In this document: positions 18,445-25,269 of the stretch, piece after piece | Position numbering within the stretch: position 1 is the first letter of the stretch | Layout: each line of letters starts with the position of its first letter | NCBI GenBank assembly: GCA_937123825.1 | Contig: CAKZKQ010000352.1 | Location: 53,544 to 117,543, forward strand | Direction: 5' to 3' | DNA: 64,000 nucleotides | Source of the DNA: an uncultured Pseudomonadota bacterium | GTDB lineage: Bacteria; Myxococcota_A; Bradymonadia; Bradymonadales; GCA-2716585 | Notes under the pieces: model-generated | The model's input: the letters and a program-made list of their open reading frames with translations, nothing else | What the model was told of the DNA's origin: nothing | Database searches by the model: none | Program-made: the position numbers and the translations under genes

Positions 18445-20127
18445 ATGCTCGATCCCCGTCTTGAACCCATACAAGCTCGCCTGGGCCGCCTTCTGGAGCA
18501 GCTCGACGACTGCTTCTTGGAGCGTCAGGCCCACACGCGCCTGGCGCTGCTCTCCATCCTGGCGGGCCACCACATGCTCATGATCGGCCCGCCCGGCACC
18601 GCCAAGAGCCTCCTGGCCCGCGCCGTGTGTCGGTGCATCGAAGGGGGCCGCTACTTCGAGTACCTGCTCTCGCGCTTCACACACCCGGATGAACTCTTTG
18701 GCCCTGTCAGCATCCCAGGACTGAAGCAGGAAGATTACCGCCGCTTGACCGACGGATACCTCCCTCAAGCCCACGTGGCCTTCCTGGACGAGATCTTCAA
18801 GGCCAACAGCGCCATCCTCAACAGCCTGCTGACGCTCGTCAACGAGCGCATCTTCCACCACGGCACCCACCGAGACACGGTGCCGCTGCTGGGGATGCTC
18901 GGCGCCAGCAACGAGCCGCCAGAGAGCGACGCGTTGGACGCGCTCTATGACCGCTTCTTGATCAGAATGTCCGTTTTGCCGCTGGCGAGCCGCGATCACT
19001 TCCTCCAGGTTTGCCTGGGACAGGTCCGGGACTTTGATCCACCCGAGGCCGATCGCCTGACGCTGGACGATCTGGCGTTGATCCGCACGCTGAGCCGTCA
19101 GGTCACCGCCACCGAAGAAGCACAGAACGTCCTGGTCTCCCTTCGTGAGGCGTTTCAGAACGAAGAAATCCACGCCAGCGACCGGCGCTGGCGCCAGGCC
19201 GTCGATCTCTTGAAGGTCGGCGCCCTGACAAGCGGCCGCATGCACCTCGAAGCCGTGGATCTTCTTCTTTTGCAGTACTGTTTTGGGACACCGGGCGAGA
19301 CAGACACCCGCGTCCATCGCCTGGTGTGCCAGCATGTGCTTGGTGGGGTGCAGGCTGGCTTTGATTTGAGGCCCATGCGGACCATTTCAGCCCATCTGCG
19401 TCAACGGCCCGACCCCAAAGTGGGGTTTGAGGGCAACAAAGCGCGTCGATTGGAGCTTTTGGACGAGTTGGCTCAGCGTTGCAATGCCTTGGAAGGGGGC
19501 GTCAACAGCCGCCGCGATGATCTTTTGAACAATTTCCAGCTTTCTCGCTGGATCCACGAGGTTCCGCCCGAGGTGTTTACGGCCATGATCGCCGCGCGCA
19601 GCACTCTGCACGATGATTTGAGGCCGTTCAGGGCGTTGGTGGACGAGTATCGGCCCACTTTGGAGGCGTTTAGCCTGGTGGAGCACTTCTTCAACGCCTT
19701 TGCGCTGCGCAATCAGGTCCGCAGCGTCTTCTTCTACGACGATGACAACCACTCCATCGCCTGGATGAAGGCGCCTGGGGCCGCGCCCGAGACGTGGATC
19801 GGGCTCCAGGAGGAGGGGCGGCTGGTCACAGACCCCAACAAGATCGCCACGGCGCAGCGTTCGGCGGCCAGAAACGGTGGGATATGGCACCAGAACGTGC
19901 TCTCCATTGAGGTCACCGACGATCTCCTCTTCAATGTGCGCATCCACGACACGTGGAAACCCCACGCCGAGCGGTGGTTGGAGGAGATTTGGCCCGCCGA
20001 GCGCACCGAGGTGCTGCCGGGGTGGCCAAAACGCAGCGTCCTGGAGGCATCTTTGATGCGTTTGTTGGAAGATCTCCGCGTGGTCGGCGGTGAAATCTTC
20101 CCTGTCCCCGCTCAGAACCCAGGTTGA
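18445..20127 (+). CDS. MoxR-family AAA+ ATPase (RavA-like size)
   Basis: 560 residues. Walker A GPPGTAKS (48-55), Walker B VAFLDE (111-116), sensor-1 region GASNEPPE and the Arg-finger region DALYDRFLIRM define the MoxR branch of AAA+ proteins. The C-terminal about 240 residues go well beyond the minimal MoxR core, similar in size to RavA, and contain helical and beta segments (DNHSIAWMKAPG) not recognised further. MoxR proteins act as chaperones that assemble or activate complexes, usually with a VWA partner; here the VWA gene follows after 5 bases. Cytoplasmic. The upstream LRR gene completes a likely three-gene operon. Confidence 0.92.
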   Translation: MLDPRLEPIQARLGRLLEQLDDCFLERQAHTRLALLSILAGHHMLMIGPPGTAKSLLARAVCRCIEGGRYFEYLLSRFTHPDELFGPVSIPGLKQEDYRRLTDGYLPQAHVAFLDEIFKANSAILNSLLTLVNERIFHHGTHRDTVPLLGMLGASNEPPESDALDALYDRFLIRMSVLPLASRDHFLQVCLGQVRDFDPPEADRLTLDDLALIRTLSRQVTATEEAQNVLVSLREAFQNEEIHASDRRWRQAVDLLKVGALTSGRMHLEAVDLLLLQYCFGTPGETDTRVHRLVCQHVLGGVQAGFDLRPMRTISAHLRQRPDPKVGFEGNKARRLELLDELAQRCNALEGGVNSRRDDLLNNFQLSRWIHEVPPEVFTAMIAARSTLHDDLRPFRALVDEYRPTLEAFSLVEHFFNAFALRNQVRSVFFYDDDNHSIAWMKAPGAAPETWIGLQEEGRLVTDPNKIATAQRSAARNGGIWHQNVLSIEVTDDLLFNVRIHDTWKPHAERWLEEIWPAERTEVLPGWPKRSVLEASLMRLLEDLRVVGGEIFPVPAQNPG

Positions 20128-20132
20128 AGGCC

Positions 20133-21497
20133 ATGTCGCGCATCGATCCCCGCATTTTGGACGAGCTTCTGGACGATCACCCCGAAGTTCAGCGCATGGA
20201 AGTGACCCCGCACCTGCGCCCGCTCTATGAAGCGGCCCCGCATCTGGGCCGTTTCTTCATCGGATGGACCGAAAAGAGCGGTCACCCCATCGTTTCAGCG
20301 CTGCGACAGGTCGCGCCAGCCGAGATGGGCCTGGCCAGAGGTCTGTGCAAGGGCCATTTGATGCGGACGGTGACCACCACCACGTCCATTTTGCTGCATC
20401 TTTCGTCACTTTTCCGGCCAGATGATGAAGGAGACGACGACTCGGGCGACACATCAAGTTCCGAGTCGGCCCCTGGGGGCGATGCGCAGGGGGAAGAGGC
20501 TCAAGAAGAGGAAGAAGGCGCCGCCGAGGGATTACCGCAGGACCTGGACCCTTCACAAATGGTCGATGAGGCCTTTGAAGAGGTCGCGGCACAGACCGAG
20601 ACCCTCGATCAACTCGATGATCTGTTGCCTGGTCTGGCCTGGGGGTCTGGCCGAGGGCACCTGGAGGCGGCGTTGATGCGGGACATGGGGTTGATGGCCA
20701 ACCTCATGGCGCAGATCGAGCAGTTGCGACAGATCGCCGATGAGCTGGGGCGCCTGGAGCGCTCGGCGCGGCGCTCTGATCCGCGCCGAGGTGGGCGCTC
20801 GACCGTGACCGGGGTGCGCGTGGGCGGTGAGTTGAGCGAGGTGCTGCCGGGGGAGCTGGCGCTGCTGGGCGATGCGTCCACCGAAGACCTATTTTACCAA
20901 CGCTACATCGAGCGCCGCCTGCTGAGCCTGGAGATGGAAGGCACCATGGACGCACAAGACGATCACGCAGGGCGACGCGGGCCTGTGATCGCCTGTGTGG
21001 ACACCAGCGGCTCGATGTCTGGGCGCCCTGAGTTGATTGCCAAAGCGTTGATCCTGGCCATCATGCGTCAGGTCTTGCCGCAAGGACGGCGAGTGCGGTT
21101 GATGCTCTTTGGCGGGCCTGGGGAGTTTACCGACATGGACATGGGGCGCAGCGTCGGGGCCATGCGACAGCTCCTGGAGTTTCTGACGATGGGCTTCCAC
21201 TCGGGGACCGACTTTGACGGCCCTTTGGAGCGCGCCATGACCCTCCTGGAGGCCGAGCGTTATGAAGACGCCGACGTCCTGGTCATCACCGACGGTTACG
21301 CCCACGCCAGCGAGCCCATCGTCACGCGGGCCAGACAGGTCCACGACGACACAGGGGCCCACTTTGTGTCAGTGGTCGTCGGAGACCATCCAGGCGGCGT
21401 GGACGCCTTCAGCGATCAGGTGTGGCTCATTCCCAGGCAGGGGTCGCTCGAAGACCACATTGACCTGCGGCGTTGGAACAGGCCGCCAGAGCCCTAA
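20133..21497 (+). CDS. VWA-domain protein, MoxR partner (ViaA-like)
   Basis: 454 residues from ATG 20133, with TGAAGG just upstream and the preceding stop at 20127; a TTG at 20124 would overlap that stop but is less likely. The N-terminal half is helical with a Glu/Asp-rich stretch around residues 105-140. The VWA domain starts near residue 285 with the MIDAS motif D290-T-S-G-S294; the second and third metal-site segments are FHSGTDFDG and VLVITDGYAH. No signal peptide or membrane helix. MoxR/VWA pairs are widespread; the ATPase drives the VWA protein onto a target complex, but the target here is unknown. It converges on the next gene with only 4 bases between the stops. Confidence 0.88.
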   Translation: MSRIDPRILDELLDDHPEVQRMEVTPHLRPLYEAAPHLGRFFIGWTEKSGHPIVSALRQVAPAEMGLARGLCKGHLMRTVTTTTSILLHLSSLFRPDDEGDDDSGDTSSSESAPGGDAQGEEAQEEEEGAAEGLPQDLDPSQMVDEAFEEVAAQTETLDQLDDLLPGLAWGSGRGHLEAALMRDMGLMANLMAQIEQLRQIADELGRLERSARRSDPRRGGRSTVTGVRVGGELSEVLPGELALLGDASTEDLFYQRYIERRLLSLEMEGTMDAQDDHAGRRGPVIACVDTSGSMSGRPELIAKALILAIMRQVLPQGRRVRLMLFGGPGEFTDMDMGRSVGAMRQLLEFLTMGFHSGTDFDGPLERAMTLLEAERYEDADVLVITDGYAHASEPIVTRARQVHDDTGAHFVSVVVGDHPGGVDAFSDQVWLIPRQGSLEDHIDLRRWNRPPEP

Positions 21498-21501
21498 ACG
21501 C

Positions 21502-23145
21502 CTATTTGGCCTTGGAGAACTCGTAGGCGCCCACATCGGGGGCCTTGCCCACAACGCGAGGGGCGTCGTCGGCGTCAAAGTCGGGGACAGTCTTAAGCGA
21601 GGCGCCTGCGTCGCGCAGCGGGGAGCCGGGGCCAATGTGGAAGTCTCCGGCGTCCGAGTCGGCAAAGCCGGGCTTGGTGTTCATGAGGCTGGTCTCGGCG
21701 CCGATGTCTGCCTTTTTAAGCCCTCCAGGGGAGTCGGTGGTGGAGACGCTCAACTCGCGGTGGTCAAAGGCCCGTTGGTTGCCGATCTGGGAGAAGACGT
21801 TGTTGCGCAGGGTGACCTCGGCGTGGGGCGCAAAGAAGACCCCGCCGGAGTTGCGCCAGAAGACGGTGTTGGCGACCTCGATGCTGGTGGGCTCGCGCTC
21901 GTCGTAAGAGACGGTCATGCTGTAGGACGTGGGGCCTTTGTAGTTGTGTTCCGCGACCACGGAGTGGAGCAGGCGGTACTGTCCGGCGCCAAAGACGACC
22001 GAGGCGTCGGCGCCGGTCTTGTGGATCGTGGTGCCAAAGACGTCGCCGCCGCCCCAGAGCTTGAGCCCGTTGCGCCCCACTGAAGAGATGGTGGCGTTGG
22101 CGATGGCCACGCGCGTGGCCTTCAGGTCGATGCCGTCCGCGCCCACGCCGCTGACCTTGACGTCGATCAGCGCGATGTTGTCCCCCGCCTCTGCGGCCAC
22201 CGCGTCGGCGCCCGAGCCAGCGTCCGAGGCTCTGCCCACCACCTCCAACCCTTCGTAGCGCATGTTGACGCACGGGCCGTCGTTGCAGGACACGCCCATC
22301 TCTGCGCCGCTGACTTTGACGTCGTGCAGCAGGACCCCGTCGATGATCGGTGAGCGGTCGGGGTTGGGCGGCGGCAGGATGAGGATGCCGGCGTTGGCGT
22401 CAAAGGCGCACCGGGCCAGGACCAGGTTGCGCATGGTGCGCCCAGCGTCGCCGATGGTGGCGCCGACCCGGCTGAACTCAAACTTGAGCCCCACCACGGT
22501 GATGTCGTCCCCCGAGATCTCCAGTCCGTAGGTGACATCTTTGTTGGCGGGCTTGACGATGACCTCTTCGCCTTTGTAGGCCGTCACCACCACGCCCTTG
22601 TGACGCTTCTCAAGGCGCACCCCGATAAAATCTCCGTCGCCTTCAAGGTAGGTGCCGCCGCGCACGACGACCCACGCACCGGGTGTGGCGCGTTCAAGGG
22701 CGGCGCGCAAGCTCTTCAAGGGCGACTTGAAGGACCCCAGGCCGCTGCCATCGTCGCCGTCTGGTGCCACGTGGATGACCTGAGCGTTGGCGCGCGGGTT
22801 CAGGGGGGGCAATGAGGGGAACTTGGTCCAGTCTACCCCCGCTTTTTGCGGCCATTGGCGCGGATACGCCTTCCAGGTGGGGATGATGCTGTCCTGGGCG
22901 ACGGGCTGAACCACATTCTGGCCTTGTTCTGCGGATTCTTGCCTGGGTTGTTGGCCCTCTTCGGGGGCCACGACCCCCGATGGGGCGCACGCGGCCATGA
23001 CCAAAGCTCCAGACGCGGCGATCAAGGGTGCATAAAGCCGCTGGCGGCTCCAAAACAAGCCAGAGAGCGCGCGTTTGGCGCCTGTCGGGCTGATTTTGGG
23101 GGACAATGGTTGGGGTGCGGCGGCTGAGATGCCAGATTTGCTCAC
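21502..23145 (-). CDS. right-handed beta-helix lipoprotein
   Basis: 547 residues from GTG 23145, the only plausible start before the signal sequence, with TGAGGC upstream. The N-region is long (about 36 residues) before a hydrophobic core and the lipobox MAAC near residue 53. After a low-complexity Gln-rich spacer comes DGDDGSGLGSFKSPLKSL, the DUF1565-type opening of parallel beta-helix proteins, then repeated short strands (VVRGGTYLEG, ITVVGLKFEFSRV, NGLKLWGGGDVFG) and the closing DAGASLKTVPDFDADD and VGAYEFSK phrase common to secreted right-handed beta-helix proteins. Such proteins bind or cleave polysaccharides, but no catalytic triad can be assigned. Anchored to the outer membrane. Convergent with the VWA gene. 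Confidence 0.85.
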   Translation of the reverse strand: MSKSGISAAAPQPLSPKISPTGAKRALSGLFWSRQRLYAPLIAASGALVMAACAPSGVVAPEEGQQPRQESAEQGQNVVQPVAQDSIIPTWKAYPRQWPQKAGVDWTKFPSLPPLNPRANAQVIHVAPDGDDGSGLGSFKSPLKSLRAALERATPGAWVVVRGGTYLEGDGDFIGVRLEKRHKGVVVTAYKGEEVIVKPANKDVTYGLEISGDDITVVGLKFEFSRVGATIGDAGRTMRNLVLARCAFDANAGILILPPPNPDRSPIIDGVLLHDVKVSGAEMGVSCNDGPCVNMRYEGLEVVGRASDAGSGADAVAAEAGDNIALIDVKVSGVGADGIDLKATRVAIANATISSVGRNGLKLWGGGDVFGTTIHKTGADASVVFGAGQYRLLHSVVAEHNYKGPTSYSMTVSYDEREPTSIEVANTVFWRNSGGVFFAPHAEVTLRNNVFSQIGNQRAFDHRELSVSTTDSPGGLKKADIGAETSLMNTKPGFADSDAGDFHIGPGSPLRDAGASLKTVPDFDADDAPRVVGKAPDVGAYEFSKAK

Positions 23146-23201
23146 GTTTGTGCCTCAATCGGTGGGGTTTTCAGGGGCGCGGCGTGCGGTGGGGGTCTTG
23201 T

Positions 23202-24155
23202 TCAGGCCGAAGCCAGGGTGTCTTGGGCCTCTTCGGCCTTGAACGCGTCCAGGAGAAGGTCGTAGGCAGCCACAAGGCGGTCGCGAAGCGGCGCGGCGCG
23301 CTGGCTGATGCGGGTTTGTTCGGTCTGGTAATGCCTGCGCCCCTCCTGGGTCTCGATTTTGATGGGCTCAAGGCCGTAGGGGGTCATGTCGTAGGGGCTG
23401 GCCTGCATGTCGATGCGACGGGCATCCATGGCCAACTCAAAGGCGTCGAGGATGATGGCGCTGTCGATCCAGGGGTAGATCTTGTAGCTCCACCGATAGA
23501 GGTCCATGTTGGCGTGCAGACAACCGGGCTGCTCCAGCGCGTCCATGGTCTCAAAGGACGGTTGGTGGTGGTTGAGGGGCGCGGCGGCGGGTGTAAAGAA
23601 CCGAAACGCGTCGTAGTGGGTGCAGATGAGCTGACGCGACTCGACAAAACGCGCCAGTGCCTCGGGCTCCATGCGCAAATTCTCTTTGCTGTGGCGGATG
23701 TCGTCACTTTTGTAGACCATGGCCCACTCGTGGAGCCCAAAACAGCCCACCTGGGGCGGCCTGCGGCGCGTGGCGTCGAGCATGCCTCGGATCCAACCGG
23801 CCGATCGGCGCCTGCGGGCGGGGAAATCGGCCACTTTCATCGTCAAACCACCCTCGACAGGGGTCAACGCCTGGATCAACTTGAAGTCTTTGCGGGTGGC
23901 GCCCTCCAGAACCACGCCAAAACCGGGGGTCCAGCGGCGCAGCCGGGCAAATTTGAACGAGTAGTACTCGCACAGGAAGTCCAACACGGGGTGTTTGCGC
24001 CCTTCGGCCTTGAATTCAAGGTGAACGGCGAGCAACGCATCGACTCGCGCGTGGTGTTGGTCGCGCTGGTGGGTCCATTGGTCCCTGGTCAGACGCTGTG
24101 GGACTGCTGGCGCGGTGGTTTGTGGGGGGTTTGTGTCGTTGGAGGGCGTGTTCAT
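23202..24155 (-). CDS. conserved protein of the family usually labelled 3-methyladenine DNA glycosylase
   Basis: 317 residues from ATG 24155 (MNTPSNDTN); a longer frame to 24371 runs through the palindromic promoter region and is unlikely. Features I recall from the actinobacterial family so labelled are visible: HPVLDFLCEYYSFKFARLRRW, GFGVVLEGA, CFGLHEWAMVYK, CTHYDAFRFFTP, EQPGCLHANMDLYRWSYK and MQASPYDMTPYGLEPI. The label is inherited; no helix-hairpin-helix or AlkA/MPG glycosylase motif is obvious, so the biochemical activity should be treated as unknown. Cytoplasmic, no signal. The C-terminus is 56 bases from the start of the beta-helix gene downstream on the same strand. Confidence 0.7.
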   Translation of the reverse strand: MNTPSNDTNPPQTTAPAVPQRLTRDQWTHQRDQHHARVDALLAVHLEFKAEGRKHPVLDFLCEYYSFKFARLRRWTPGFGVVLEGATRKDFKLIQALTPVEGGLTMKVADFPARRRRSAGWIRGMLDATRRRPPQVGCFGLHEWAMVYKSDDIRHSKENLRMEPEALARFVESRQLICTHYDAFRFFTPAAAPLNHHQPSFETMDALEQPGCLHANMDLYRWSYKIYPWIDSAIILDAFELAMDARRIDMQASPYDMTPYGLEPIKIETQEGRRHYQTEQTRISQRAAPLRDRLVAAYDLLLDAFKAEEAQDTLASA

Positions 24156-24282
24156 GGCCAGTGGGGTGGTGTGGGGATTGTCTTTGGGTAAGCAAGGGAG
24201 GTAATGGGGGCGACCTGAAGCCCTGCCCAACCCTCCCGAAGGGTTTCTATGACAACACATCGGCCTGGGGTCAATGCCAAGA

Positions 24283-24347
24283 GCACCGCCAAGCGGTGCA
24301 ATCCACTGACAATGTGCGCCAACCGGTGTATACCATGTCCGGTATAC
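24283..24347. promoter_or_regulatory. palindromes in a divergent promoter region
   Basis: Between the divergent genes starting at 24155 (minus) and 24412 (plus). GCACCGC (24283-24289) pairs with GCGGTGC (24293-24299) over a 3-base loop. Further on, GGTGTATACC (24325-24334) and the perfect palindrome GGTATACC (24340-24347) form a closely spaced pair that could be an operator for the PAP2 gene. No protein is implicated. Confidence 0.35.
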
Positions 24348-24411
24348 CCTGCACTGCCCACTCCCCTTCATGTCCCTGTGCAGGGAGGCACGTCAGGAGA
24401 TTGTGGTGACC

Positions 24412-25263
24412 ATGCGTAGGACCTCGACCGTCGCTGTGCTTGTGAGCTTTGGCGCAGCGCTGACACTGGCCTTGTTGCTCCCCGCCCCCCAGGCCCAGGC
24501 CCAGGACAATAGAAACCGCTCCCCCTATCTGGCCCAGGAGGGTTTGGAGTTGACCCTCTCGGGCGGCTTGATCCTGGGGAGCGCGCTCTTGCCCAAGATC
24601 TTCAAGGACGAGGCCTTTGCCGAGCCGCCCTGTGAAGCGTGCGACGCGCTCCAGATCAACGCCATGGACCGCCCTGTGACGGGGTACTACTCGGGCGGCG
24701 CCAAGGTGCTCAGCGACATCACGGTCTCGACGTTGATCCTGGCCCCCTACGCGCTGTCGATCGCCGATGTGGCGGTGGATGACAACGCCAGCGGCTTCTT
24801 GAAGGACGCGGCGGTGTTGAGCCAAACGCTGGGCGTCAACCTCTTTCTGATGCAGATGGTCAAGTTCAGCGTCCGCCGCCCCAGGCCTTTTACCTACAAC
24901 CCCGAGGCACCGCTGGAGGCCAAGCTGGAGCAAGACTCCTCGCTGTCTTTCTTCTCTGGGCACTCATCGACAGCGTTCAGCATGGCGGTGGCGTACGCCA
25001 TCACCTACCAGGAGCGCCACCCCAATGACCCGATGCGCTTTGTTGTCTGGGGCAGCGGCCTGGGTCTGGCGGCGACGACGGCAGGGCTGCGGGTGGCGGC
25101 GGGCAAGCACTTTTGGAGCGATGTGTTGGTGGGCTCTTTGGTGGGCACGGCCATTGGCATTGTGGTGCCCGCGTTACACATGCGCCCGGACTCAGGACGC
25201 AACAACGCAGTGGAGCAACGCTCCAGTGGGGCGATGCCCATCATGTTCAGCGGGGCATTCTAA
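24412..25263 (+). CDS. PAP2-family phosphatase, exported
   Basis: 283 residues from ATG 24412 with AGGAGA 11 bases upstream; a frame from 24370 exists but would bury the signal peptide. Signal sequence MRRTSTVAVLVSFGA to about residue 30 (AQAQ). The three PAP2 motifs are present: K151-x6-RP (KFSVRRPRP), SGH at 182-184 (FFSGHSST) and R227-x5-H233-x3-D237 (RVAAGKHFWSD). The family removes phosphate from lipid phosphates such as phosphatidic acid or undecaprenyl pyrophosphate, with His184 and His233 as catalytic residues. Hydrophobic helices place it in the inner membrane with its active site outward. Convergent with the following gene after 6 bases. Confidence 0.9.
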   Translation: MRRTSTVAVLVSFGAALTLALLLPAPQAQAQDNRNRSPYLAQEGLELTLSGGLILGSALLPKIFKDEAFAEPPCEACDALQINAMDRPVTGYYSGGAKVLSDITVSTLILAPYALSIADVAVDDNASGFLKDAAVLSQTLGVNLFLMQMVKFSVRRPRPFTYNPEAPLEAKLEQDSSLSFFSGHSSTAFSMAVAYAITYQERHPNDPMRFVVWGSGLGLAATTAGLRVAAGKHFWSDVLVGSLVGTAIGIVVPALHMRPDSGRNNAVEQRSSGAMPIMFSGAF

Positions 25264-25269
25264 ACGGGC

